A stretch of DNA of 64,000 bases from JAZOTM01 sp045657625 (lineage in GTDB: Bacteria; Bacillota; Clostridia; Lachnospirales; Lachnospiraceae): assembly GCA_045657625.1 (NCBI GenBank), contig JAZOTM010000014.1:1-64000 (forward strand), given 5' to 3'. Positions 25,283 to 33,263 of the stretch are shown in pieces. The translations under genes and the position numbers were made by a program. The notes beneath the pieces are model-generated. The model was not told the DNA's origin. It saw nothing but the letters and a program-made list of their open reading frames with translations, and did not search any database. Each line of letters starts with the position of its first letter. Position 1 is the first letter of the stretch.

Positions 25283-25950
25283 TGAAAAAGTGTCCATATT
25301 GCAGAATAGAAGTAGGCGGCAATTTGAAAAAATGTCCGCTTTGTCAGAGCAAGTTGAATGGAGAAGGCGAAGAACCATATTTCCCGAAACAAATCAGTTT
25401 GCAAATTCAGTCCTTTCTATATAAATTGCAATTGTTTTTGATTTGGGCAGCCGTGATTTTATCCTTAGGGATGGATTTTTTGTTCCATTTGAAGATCTTT
25501 CCACAGTATACCTTCCACTGGAGTTTGCTGGTGGCTATGTGGTTGATTGTGTTTGAATTTGGAATTATTCGGTTGTTTAAAAAGGGAATCAGTTCCTCCA
25601 GAATCTTAACCTTTTTCGTATTTATCGTTTTGATTATGGTGATGATTACCGCTTATTATTTTGGATATCTGGGCTTTGTGCTGGATTGGGTGACTCCAAT
25701 TGTTGTACTTGGTACATTGATTGCCAATTATGTACTTGCTATGATTGATAAAAATGGAAATGCTATGATTTACTTGCTAACCAATATGCTGATTGGTGTG
25801 CTTCCCTACATTGTTTTTTACATTATGAAAAAAGATAGTCCGGTGACTTGGATCATCTGTTTGCTCGCCAGCGTGATTTTGTTTGTGGGAGCCATTATCT
25901 TTAAAGGAAGAGAAGTGGTGGGAGAAATTCAACGAAGATTGAATATGTAG
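25282..25950 (+). CDS. Zinc-ribbon membrane protein (DUF6320-like), function unknown
   Basis: A 222-residue protein with an N-terminal zinc ribbon, Cys4-x2-Cys7 and Cys18-x2-Cys21 (KCPYC, KCPLC), followed by about six transmembrane helices (from about residue 45 to 210) and a short basic tail. The architecture matches a clostridial family I know as DUF6320, but the assignment is from memory of its form and not certain. It is translationally coupled to the acyltransferase: the stop of one and start of the other share a base. A strong terminator follows, which makes this the last gene of the three-gene unit. A membrane scaffold or exporter role is possible. Confidence 0.72.
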   Translation: MKKCPYCRIEVGGNLKKCPLCQSKLNGEGEEPYFPKQISLQIQSFLYKLQLFLIWAAVILSLGMDFLFHLKIFPQYTFHWSLLVAMWLIVFEFGIIRLFKKGISSSRILTFFVFIVLIMVMITAYYFGYLGFVLDWVTPIVVLGTLIANYVLAMIDKNGNAMIYLLTNMLIGVLPYIVFYIMKKDSPVTWIICLLASVILFVGAIIFKGREVVGEIQRRLNM

Positions 25951-25965
25951 AAAAAGATATACGCA

Positions 25966-26001
25966 AAAAATCCTTGGAATCGTCACATTCCAAGGATTTT
26001 T
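25966..26001 (+). terminator. Intrinsic terminator after esterase/acyltransferase unit
   Basis: Perfect 15-bp stem AAAAATCCTTGGAAT (25966-25980) with ATTCCAAGGATTTTT (25987-26001), loop CGTCAC. Confidence 0.9.
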
Positions 26002-26443
26002 AAAAGATTAGGAAATTGATTTGGCGTAGTTTCTTCACTTATTTCATAGCCGTAACGCACTTACATAGGAATCACAGAATAGTTTATCCAAAACAATATT
26101 CTGAAACTGTAAGGATTTTGATAAAAGTATGTCGATATGATCCGAATCGACAAAGGACGAAATGAAATGAGCACAAAACTTCCTGCGTCATCCATTCATG
26201 TAAGTGCATTCTAAACTACTTTCACGAAAGAAGTGAGAATTATTTTCATTAATTACAGATGTTATTAAACCATGATTCCTGGGAGTTGAAAATGACCAAA
26301 ATTGTTTTCTTTGGATAACAATTTTGATATAATGTAAGAATAGTGAAGAATACGTGGTGTGAAAGGTCCTTGCATAACGGAGAAGCGGAACCCTTGGGCT
26401 ATGAAATCCTTGGGTGGTGGAATGCATGATTGGCGATTTCATT
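26002..26443. other. Intergenic region without a gene; candidate operator near its middle
   Basis: No supported gene. A small inverted repeat TGTCGAT/ATCGACA lies at about 26130-26152. AAAATTGTT (26298-26306) and AACAATTTT (26317-26325) form a 9-bp inverted repeat just upstream of a TATAAT at 26328-26333, a possible operator and promoter for the LysR-type gene nearly 300 bp downstream. The rest is AT-rich and featureless to my eye. Confidence 0.4.
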
Positions 26444-26570
26444 TTTGAGCATCTGTTTGTGGCGTAGCCACATGAACAATCAGCATGTAACGCCTAGCAG
26501 CAAACTCGTTTGCTGCAGGTGTTCTATGCTGATTACACATGTCACTATGTGACATGTGCAGATGCTCAAA
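26444..26570. repeat. DNA cloverleaf of nested inverted repeats
   Basis: A closing stem TTTGAGCATCTG (26444-26455) with CAGATGCTCAAA (26559-26570) encloses three arms. Arm 1 is TGTGGC/GCCACA (26458-26472). Arm 2 starts with AATCAGCAT/ATGCTGATT (26478-26486 and 26526-26534), continues as AACGCCT/AGGTGTT, and ends with GCAGCAAAC/GTTTGCTGC (26497-26505 and 26508-26516). Arm 3 is CACATGTCAC/GTGACATGTG (26536-26545 and 26549-26558). Nearly every base is paired. No tRNA T-loop, CCA end or anticodon arrangement fits, so it is not a tRNA. It may be a mobile non-autonomous element, a structured RNA leader of the LysR-type gene, or a recombination site. Confidence 0.75.
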
Positions 26571-26623
26571 TTTATAAATCCACAGAATCCCTCACTTTAC
26601 AGTTTGTAGAAAGGACGGAACTT

Positions 26624-27502
26624 ATGAATGATAAGCAGATTGAGTGCTTTTTGGAAGCAGGACAGCAGATGAGCTTCACGAAAGCGGCTCAAAATCTTTA
26701 CTTGCCACAACCGGCAGTGAGCCGATACATTGCGGCCTTGGAGCAGGAACTAGGGGTAGTACTTTTTACAAGAAATAGTAATCGAAAGATTGAATTTACG
26801 GAAGCAGGAACCGTTTACTTCAATTTCTTTCAACGAACAAATGCAGAACTCGTGCATATCAAGAAAAAATTTTCTAACGATAATCCGACATTGCGCTTGG
26901 GGTACAATACCGGATGGAATATCGCTTCTTTTTTACCGGAGGTCATAGCAGCCTGTAAGGAGGCTAATCCGGATTTTCAAATATCTTTCAAATGTCTTGG
27001 GTTTAAAGAACTTCTTCATGCATTAGATGATAATGATCTAGATGTTATTTTAACCACCACAGATTATTTGCCCGGAGATGGCCACTACGAAAAGAGAAAT
27101 ATCACTACAATTCCAAGAAATATTATTTATTCAAAAAGATTGCCAAATTGGGACAAGATTAAGGGACCGGAAGATTTTGCAGAGTATACTTTCTATATGA
27201 TTGATGATCCGAAAATTGGAGAATTATGTAAGGACTTGGAAATCATTTTCCGCCCATACAACTACATTCCAAAGTTTTCTGCAGTATCGAATTTGGATAC
27301 GGTGTTGGCTTTTATTGAAAATGGACTTGGAGTTGCTATTTTGGACGGCTGGTATCAAAACCAGGGCAGCCCGGAAATATGTAAAATCGAATTGAATGAA
27401 CAACTTCCCATTTCTTTGGGTTGGAGACGAAGCAATGTAAATCCAAACATTGATTTGCTGTACACGAAGTTTCGTGAGCAGTTTCATTTGATTGGAAAAT
27501 AA
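26624..27502 (+). CDS. LysR family transcriptional regulator
   Basis: A 292-residue LysR-type regulator. The N-terminal winged helix-turn-helix is residues about 1-60 (FLEAGQQMSFTKAAQNLYLPQPAVSRYIAALEQELGVVLFTR), followed by a linker helix and a substrate-binding domain of two periplasmic-binding-like lobes. ATG at 26624 has AAGGACGG 7-9 bases upstream; an in-frame frame opening at 26510 runs through the cloverleaf and has no SD. It faces the AraC-type gene with a shared terminator between. The target genes and inducer cannot be inferred because no biosynthetic gene is divergent from it. Confidence 0.92.
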   Translation: MNDKQIECFLEAGQQMSFTKAAQNLYLPQPAVSRYIAALEQELGVVLFTRNSNRKIEFTEAGTVYFNFFQRTNAELVHIKKKFSNDNPTLRLGYNTGWNIASFLPEVIAACKEANPDFQISFKCLGFKELLHALDDNDLDVILTTTDYLPGDGHYEKRNITTIPRNIIYSKRLPNWDKIKGPEDFAEYTFYMIDDPKIGELCKDLEIIFRPYNYIPKFSAVSNLDTVLAFIENGLGVAILDGWYQNQGSPEICKIELNEQLPISLGWRRSNVNPNIDLLYTKFREQFHLIGK

Positions 27503-27536
27503 GTTGCATGAAGATGGAAGATGAAAAAGTGAAATG

Positions 27537-27571
27537 AAAAAATCGCATGGAGAAATCCATGCGATTTTTTA
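27537..27571. terminator. Bidirectional terminator between LysR and AraC genes
   Basis: Perfect 15-bp stem, AAAAAATCGCATGGA (27537-27551) with TCCATGCGATTTTTT (27556-27570), GAAA tetraloop. Confidence 0.9.
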
Positions 27572-27576
27572 TATCC

Positions 27577-28458
27577 TTACAAATACTCTTTCCGGTACTC
27601 TCGGGGAGTCATGGCAAAACGCTTCTTGAAACTGCGGTTGAAATAGGACAGGTTTTCAAAGCCACATTCTTCGGCGATGATGAGAATGCTGTCATCGGAG
27701 GAGAGCAAGAGGCGGGAAGCGATGGTGAGGCGATAATCCCGGAGGTACTCCATGAAGGAGGTGCCCATGGTGTTCTTGAAGAGCTTCATGAAGTGGGATT
27801 CGGAAAGACCCACTTCTGTGGCTATATCCAGGATGGTGATTTTTTCGCCGTAATGGTTTTCTACATATTTAATAATAGGTCTCATTTTTTCCGCAGAGGA
27901 ATTCTTCTTGTCCTTTTTGTCTGCTTTTCTGGAACACTTGGAAAAAAGGGTAAAGAAGACCAGGAATAATTGGGCTTTTAGACCCAGTTCGTAGCCGTAG
28001 GGGTAGGACATGCAAATGCGGTCGGCACCATCTACGTAGGAGGCGATTTCCTGGTAGCAGGGATGATCCGGAGTGAAAATACTGGGGATTTTAATCTGCC
28101 CATCTAAGAGGGGACGGAAAAAATCGGAAGTGGTGTTGTCTCCTGTGGGGGAGAGTAAAATGTCCGGTTTGAAAATAATGTTTTCATATTCCATGGAGTA
28201 TTGTTCCAGCTGCTCAATGGAGTGGAGCTGCCCCGGTAGAATGAAGAGAATTGTATCTTTTTCTACAGGGTAGGATTTGAAATCAATGGTAACCAGCCCT
28301 TTTCCTTTTTTGATGTAGACAATTTCCATTTCCTCGTGCCAGTGCAAAGGTACCTGGTTGAAATCCAGAGGAATGGAACAAGGATAAGTAATATAAGGAA
28401 AAGCCGTATCTACGTGGGATTTTTTCTCTTGATAGTTTTCATAATCGATAATATTCAT
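27577..28458 (-). CDS. AraC family transcriptional regulator with cupin sensor
   Basis: A 293-residue regulator. The N-terminal half is a cupin-like sugar- or ligand-sensing domain (VPLHWHEEMEIVYIKKGKG near residue 38, FILPGQLHSI near 72). Residues about 190-293 hold the two helix-turn-helix motifs, ITILDIATEVGLSESHFMKLFKNTMG and ILIIAEECGFENLSYFNRSFKKRFAMTPREYRK, an AraC/XylS signature. It is divergent from the first glycogen phosphorylase gene with 130 bp between starts, so it may control it, though no operator is identified. AraC regulators of this type in Clostridia often respond to carbohydrates. Confidence 0.92.
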   Translation of the reverse strand: MNIIDYENYQEKKSHVDTAFPYITYPCSIPLDFNQVPLHWHEEMEIVYIKKGKGLVTIDFKSYPVEKDTILFILPGQLHSIEQLEQYSMEYENIIFKPDILLSPTGDNTTSDFFRPLLDGQIKIPSIFTPDHPCYQEIASYVDGADRICMSYPYGYELGLKAQLFLVFFTLFSKCSRKADKKDKKNSSAEKMRPIIKYVENHYGEKITILDIATEVGLSESHFMKLFKNTMGTSFMEYLRDYRLTIASRLLLSSDDSILIIAEECGFENLSYFNRSFKKRFAMTPREYRKEYL

Positions 28459-28523
28459 GGTTTACCTCATAATGGTTTTTGTATCTGCAAATATGATAGG
28501 ATTGTACCACTTTTGCATAGATT

Positions 28524-28551
28524 ATGACAAGAATTAAAAAAGTGTTAGAAT
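28524..28551 (+). promoter_or_regulatory. Candidate promoter of first glycogen phosphorylase
   Basis: ATGACA (28524-28529), 16-bp spacer, TAGAAT (28546-28551), each hexamer one base from consensus. Confidence 0.5.
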
Positions 28552-28588
28552 TAAACTATGTGTAGACAGATGAGGAGGTCGGGAGAAT

Positions 28589-30898
28589 ATGTTGGATTTT
28601 TTGTTTCGTAAAAATAAGAAAAACGAAGAAACGAAGGAGGAATTTGAAATGGTAGCAAAGAAAGTAAAAGAATTGTATGGAAAAGAACTTGCATCTTGTA
28701 CCAACGAGGAAATTTACGGTGCGCTTCTTTCCCTCAGCAAAGAGAAGTCTGCAGATAAAGTAACAAACGATGGAAAGAAAAAACTTTACTATATTTCCGC
28801 AGAATTCTTAATTGGAAAATTGCTTTCCAACAACTTAATCAACTTAGGTCTATACGAAGATGTAAAGAAAGAGCTTGCAGCAGCAGGAAAGTCTCTTGCA
28901 GAAGTAGAAGAAGTAGAAATGGAGCCATCCCTTGGAAATGGTGGACTTGGAAGATTGGCAGCTTGCTTCTTGGATTCCATGGCAACTTTGGGACTCAATG
29001 CAGATGGTGTGGGCTTACTTTACCACTATGGTTTGTTCAAACAGGTATTTGAAAACAATTTACAGAATGAAACTCCAAATCCTTGGATTACAAAGGAAAG
29101 TTGGTTAGATAAAACAGAAAAGACTTACAAAGTACAGTTTGGTGGATTCGAAGTAGAATCTCGCATGTACGACATTGATGTGACCGGTTACAACAACCGT
29201 ACTACCAAGTTACACTTATTTGACTTGGAGACCATCAAAGAGTCTTTGGTTAAGAATGGCATTGATTTTGATAAAGACGATGTAAAAGAAAACTTGACCT
29301 TATTCTTATATCCGGATGATTCCGATGATGCAGGACGTTTGCTTCGTGTTTATCAGCAGTATTTCATGGTTAGCAACGCTGCACAGTTGATTTTGGATGA
29401 AGCAAAGGAACGTGGTAGCAACTTACATGATTTATATGATTATGTAGCAATCCAGATCAACGATACGCACCCAACTATGGTGATTCCGGAATTGATCCGT
29501 TTGTTACAAAAAGAAGGCATCTTAATGAGCGAAGCAATTGAAATCGTAAAGAAGACCTGCGCTTACACGAACCATACAATCTTGGCAGAAGCATTGGAAA
29601 AATGGCCGATTGCATTCTTGGATAAGGCAGTTCCACAGTTGATGCCAATCATCCAGGAATTGGATAGCTTAGTAAAAGTAAATGTAAAAGATGAAAGCAC
29701 TTATATTATAAAAGATGGTTTGGTACACATGGCACATTTGGATATCCATTATGGATACAGTGTAAATGGTGTAGCACACCTTCATACCGAGATTTTGAAG
29801 GATACCGAGTTGAACAACTTCTACAAGTTATATCCGGAGAAATTCAACAACAAGACAAATGGTATCACATTCCGTCGATGGTTAATGGCTTGCAATCCGG
29901 AGCTTTCTGCTTTGATTACAGAGTACATCGGAGATGGCTGGAAGAAGAATGCCGATGAATTGGAAAAATTGGGTCAGTATGCAAAAGACGCTGAATTACA
30001 GAAAAAAGTACTTGCTGTAAAAGATGGCAAAAAAGCAGAACTTGTTGCTTACTTGAAGAAGACACAGGGCTTGGATTTGGATGAGACTTCTATTTTCGAC
30101 ATCCAGATCAAGCGTCTCCATGAGTACAAGAGACAGCAGATGAATGCTCTTTATGTGATCCACAAATATTTTGAAATCAAAGCAGGCAAGAAGCCAAGTC
30201 GTCCAATTACTGTAGTATTTGGTGCAAAGGCAGCTCCGGCTTATGTCATTGCAAAAGATATCATTCATTTGATTTTGTGCTTACAGGAAGTCATCAACAA
30301 GGATCCGGAAGTAAGCCCATACTTAAAGGTCGTTATGGTAGAAAACTACAATGTTACTTTAGCTGAGAAGTTGATTCCGGCTTGTGATATTTCTGAGCAG
30401 ATTTCCCTTGCTTCTAAGGAAGCCAGCGGTACTTCCAACATGAAGTTTATGTTGAACGGTGCAGTAACCCTTGGAACAATGGATGGTGCCAACGTAGAAA
30501 TCGCTGATTTGGTAGGTGAAAACAATATTTACACCTTTGGAGAATCTTCCGATACCGTTATTGCTCGTTATGAAAGAGGAGATTACTCTTCTAAGTCATA
30601 CTATGAGAAAGATGCTGATTTGAAGAAAGCGGTAGATTTTATTATTAGCGATACTTTATTAAAGGTAGGAAAGAAAGAGAACTTAGAGCGTTTGTACAAC
30701 GAATTGTTGAACAAAGACTGGTTTATGACTTTCCCGGATTACGAAGAATACGTAAAGACCAAAGACTTGGTTTACAGCGAATATGAAGATCGTAACGCAT
30801 GGGCTGAAAAGATGATTGTCAATATCAGCAAGGCAGGCTTCTTCTCATCTGACAGAACCATCGATCAGTACAACAAAGAAATTTGGAAATTATCTTAA
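28589..30898 (+). CDS. glgP: Glycogen/alpha-glucan phosphorylase, first copy
   Basis: A 769-residue GT35 phosphorylase releasing glucose-1-phosphate from alpha-1,4-glucan. The N-terminal LGNGGLGRLAACFLDSMATLG block, QINDTHPTMVIPE, HTILAEALEKWP, KNNKTNGIT-type motif (FNNKTNGITFRRW) and PLP site SGTSNMKFMLNG with Lys near residue 619 are present, and GTMDGANVEI follows. It is about 50 residues shorter than the second copy in the window and has divergent sequence in the first half. There are two plausible starts, each with its own SD: ATG at 28589 (GAGGAGG 10 bases away) and ATG at 28649 (AAGGAGG 8 bases away). I use the first; the second would remove 20 residues. Confidence 0.92.
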   Translation: MLDFLFRKNKKNEETKEEFEMVAKKVKELYGKELASCTNEEIYGALLSLSKEKSADKVTNDGKKKLYYISAEFLIGKLLSNNLINLGLYEDVKKELAAAGKSLAEVEEVEMEPSLGNGGLGRLAACFLDSMATLGLNADGVGLLYHYGLFKQVFENNLQNETPNPWITKESWLDKTEKTYKVQFGGFEVESRMYDIDVTGYNNRTTKLHLFDLETIKESLVKNGIDFDKDDVKENLTLFLYPDDSDDAGRLLRVYQQYFMVSNAAQLILDEAKERGSNLHDLYDYVAIQINDTHPTMVIPELIRLLQKEGILMSEAIEIVKKTCAYTNHTILAEALEKWPIAFLDKAVPQLMPIIQELDSLVKVNVKDESTYIIKDGLVHMAHLDIHYGYSVNGVAHLHTEILKDTELNNFYKLYPEKFNNKTNGITFRRWLMACNPELSALITEYIGDGWKKNADELEKLGQYAKDAELQKKVLAVKDGKKAELVAYLKKTQGLDLDETSIFDIQIKRLHEYKRQQMNALYVIHKYFEIKAGKKPSRPITVVFGAKAAPAYVIAKDIIHLILCLQEVINKDPEVSPYLKVVMVENYNVTLAEKLIPACDISEQISLASKEASGTSNMKFMLNGAVTLGTMDGANVEIADLVGENNIYTFGESSDTVIARYERGDYSSKSYYEKDADLKKAVDFIISDTLLKVGKKENLERLYNELLNKDWFMTFPDYEEYVKTKDLVYSEYEDRNAWAEKMIVNISKAGFFSSDRTIDQYNKEIWKLS

Positions 30899-30915
30899 TA
30901 TCGTTTTTCCTACAA

Positions 30916-30947
30916 AAAAGGTTCGGGGCAAAGCTCCGAACCTTTTC
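30916..30947 (+). terminator. Intrinsic terminator after first glgP
   Basis: AAAAGGTTCGG (30916-30926) pairs with CCGAACCTTTT (30936-30946). The -35 of the next promoter overlaps its tail. Confidence 0.78.
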
Positions 30948-30971
30948 ATGTTGTCCTTTTTTTGCTATAAT
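30943..30971 (+). promoter_or_regulatory. Promoter of TPR lipoprotein / hflX / pyr unit
   Basis: TTTTCA (30943-30948), 17-bp spacer, TATAAT (30966-30971) with TGC just before (extended -10). It appears to be the only clear promoter before the long pyrimidine unit. Confidence 0.6.
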
Positions 30972-31003
30972 AGTTCGGAATATGGATTGGAGGCAGTAGT
31001 TTT

Positions 31004-31975
31004 ATGTTTTCAAAGAAAAAAAGAATGTTTCTTCTAGGGCTTTCTTTATCTTTGTGCCTGCTGGTTGGCTGTGGCGCATCAGAGAGAGAAGAGAACCAAA
31101 GTGCATATAAAACCATTGGAATCAACGCCATGCAGGAAGGAGATTATGAAAGCGCCATCGAGGCTTTTGATAATGCTTTGGCACAATCTCTTGGAAAAGT
31201 AGGCGTGGATGAAATTGATATTTGCTATTATAAGGCGATCTGCCAGTATAAAACCGGAGATACCGAGGCAGCCATTGAGACTTACACCAATTTGATTGCG
31301 TATGACAAGGACTTGTCAGATGCTTACTATTTGAGAGGCAATATGTATTTAGAATCCGGGGATACCGAAAGCGCTATTGCAGATTACAATACGGCGGTGG
31401 ACAAGGATGCCAAGGACTTGGATCTTTACATTGCCATCAGTGAAAATTTGAATGCAATGGGGGAATCCGAAGCCAGCACCAGCTTTTTGGAGATGGCGAC
31501 TACCTCCTCCGGAAACAGTTCTTCGGATTATGCCAGAAGAGGACGTGCCTATACTTTGCTTGGAGATTATGAAGAGGCAGAAGATCAGTTGGATTTAGCC
31601 ATTCAGGCCGGCAGTGATTTGGCACTTCTTTATAAAGGACAGCTCTATGTGGAAGAAGGAAAAACCGATGAAGCCAGAGAGTTGTTTGAAGAATATGTAA
31701 GTGAGCACGAGGGGGATGCGGATGCACTCAATACCCTTGGATGCATGGAAATGGAAATCGGGGAATACGAAGAAGCGTTGTCTTACTTTACGGAAGCCCT
31801 TTCCATTGCAGAAACAGATGGCTCTGATACCCAGGAAATCGAACGCAACCTGATTTTGGCTTATGAATACTGCGGCGATTTTGAATCTGCCAAGGTGGCC
31901 ATGGAATTGTATGCGGAAAATTATACCTTGGATGCAGAGTTTGAACGGGAATATATATTTTTACAAACCAGATAG
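31004..31975 (+). CDS. Tetratricopeptide-repeat lipoprotein
   Basis: A 323-residue protein with a lipoprotein signal peptide: basic KKKR, hydrophobic stretch and lipobox LVGC with Cys23. The mature part is made of TPR units of 34 residues, for example GINAMQEGDYESAIEAFDNAL, CQYKTGDTEAAIETYTNLI, RGNMYLESGDTESAIADYNTA and CMEMEIGEYEEALSYFTEAL. It should sit on the outer face of the membrane and act as a protein-interaction scaffold. The gene is followed by hflX after only 6 bp. TPR lipoproteins often assist envelope assembly, but no partner is shown here. Confidence 0.88.
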   Translation: MFSKKKRMFLLGLSLSLCLLVGCGASEREENQSAYKTIGINAMQEGDYESAIEAFDNALAQSLGKVGVDEIDICYYKAICQYKTGDTEAAIETYTNLIAYDKDLSDAYYLRGNMYLESGDTESAIADYNTAVDKDAKDLDLYIAISENLNAMGESEASTSFLEMATTSSGNSSSDYARRGRAYTLLGDYEEAEDQLDLAIQAGSDLALLYKGQLYVEEGKTDEARELFEEYVSEHEGDADALNTLGCMEMEIGEYEEALSYFTEALSIAETDGSDTQEIERNLILAYEYCGDFESAKVAMELYAENYTLDAEFEREYIFLQTR

Positions 31976-31981
31976 GAATTT

Positions 31982-33229
31982 ATGGAAGAAATCAAAAAAG
32001 AAATAGAAAAGGTAATATTGATTGGTGTTTCTACAGACACTAGAGAAGATATACAGGCTTCCTTGGATGAGTTACAGGAACTTTCCGAAACTGCCGGTGC
32101 AGAAGTGGTGGGTCGATTGGTACAGAATCTACCGAATTTCGATAAAAACACCTATATTGGTTCCGGAAAAGTAGAGGAATTGTACGAACTTTTGGAAGAG
32201 ACCAAGGCGACGGGCATTGTTTGTGATGACGAGCTTTCTCCGGCTCAGATGCGTCATTTGGAAGATTTGCTTCATACGAAGGTTATGGACCGTACCCTTG
32301 TGATTCTGGATATTTTTGCATCCAGAGCTTCCACCAGCGAAGGAAAAATCCAGGTAGAGTTGGCACAGTTGCAGTATCGTCTCACCCGTTTGACCGGACA
32401 AGGAAAATCCATGTCTCGATTGGGTGGTGGTATTGGTACCAGAGGACCCGGGGAAAAGAAGTTGGAGACAGACCGACGATTGATTCATCATCGTTTGGCT
32501 CAGCTTCGACGAGAGCTGAAGGAAGTAGAAAAACATCGGGAAGTGAATCGTACCCAAAGAGAACGAAATCATGTACCGGTGGCTGCCATTGTAGGCTATA
32601 CCAATGCAGGAAAGTCGACACTGTTGAATACGTTGACCGATGCAGATGTTTTGGAAGAAGATCAGTTGTTTGCCACTTTGGATCCTACTACACGGGTGTT
32701 GGAACTTCCGGGAAAACAGGAAATGCTTTTGACGGATACCGTTGGGTTTATTCAAAAATTACCACATCAGTTGATTCAAGCATTTCGCAGTACCTTAGAG
32801 GAAGCAAAATATGCAGACTATGTGATTCATGTGGTGGATGCGTCCAATCCCCATGCGGAGATGCAAATGCATTTGGTATATGAGACCCTCGAGGATTTGG
32901 GGGTTCGTGAAAAACCAATCATTACTTTATTTAATAAGGTAGATCGTCTGGAGGAAAGAGAAATCTTAAAGGACCTGCGGGCAGAAAAAACCATGTATAT
33001 TTCAGCAAAGCATGGTACGGGACTTCCGGAATTCAAGGAATTGATGGCGGAAGTGCTCCGGGAAAAGAAACTGTATTTTGAATATGTGTTCCATTTTGAA
33101 GATGCCGGAAAGATTCAGCTTATCCGTAAGCAAGGGGAATTGCTCAAGGAAGAATATACGGCAGATGGAATTTACGTAGAGGCCTATGTGACTCCGGATT
33201 TGTACGGAAAACTCATGTCAGGCTATTAA
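31982..33229 (+). CDS. hflX: GTPase HflX
   Basis: A 415-residue translational GTPase that rescues or splits stalled ribosomes. The N-terminal domain (GRLVQNLPNFDKNTYIGSGKVEEL) and the Gly-rich linker SRLGGGIGTRGPGEKKLETDRR are HflX hallmarks. The GTPase domain contains G1 GYTNAGKST near 205, G3 DTVGF, G4 NKVD and G5 SAKHG. It starts just after the TPR gene (stop TAG then SD AGGAA) and is followed by pyrC after 34 bp. Co-transcription with the pyrimidine genes is suggested by the lack of terminator or clear promoter between them. Confidence 0.95.
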   Translation: MEEIKKEIEKVILIGVSTDTREDIQASLDELQELSETAGAEVVGRLVQNLPNFDKNTYIGSGKVEELYELLEETKATGIVCDDELSPAQMRHLEDLLHTKVMDRTLVILDIFASRASTSEGKIQVELAQLQYRLTRLTGQGKSMSRLGGGIGTRGPGEKKLETDRRLIHHRLAQLRRELKEVEKHREVNRTQRERNHVPVAAIVGYTNAGKSTLLNTLTDADVLEEDQLFATLDPTTRVLELPGKQEMLLTDTVGFIQKLPHQLIQAFRSTLEEAKYADYVIHVVDASNPHAEMQMHLVYETLEDLGVREKPIITLFNKVDRLEEREILKDLRAEKTMYISAKHGTGLPEFKELMAEVLREKKLYFEYVFHFEDAGKIQLIRKQGELLKEEYTADGIYVEAYVTPDLYGKLMSGY

Positions 33230-33263
33230 ACAGCAAGGATTTGTAAGAGGAAAGGAAGGGAAT

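Noticed and set aside
26311..26325. lac-operator-like word GGATAACAATTTT
   Set aside because: Only a partial likeness in an AT-rich region; no LacI-type gene is near.
26444..26570. tRNA gene
   Set aside because: The fold is cloverleaf-like but too long (127 bp), without T-loop, D-loop, anticodon or acceptor features.
27547..27969. 140-codon frame antisense to the AraC-type gene
   Set aside because: It starts in the terminator stem and mirrors the conserved AraC DNA-binding domain on the other strand.
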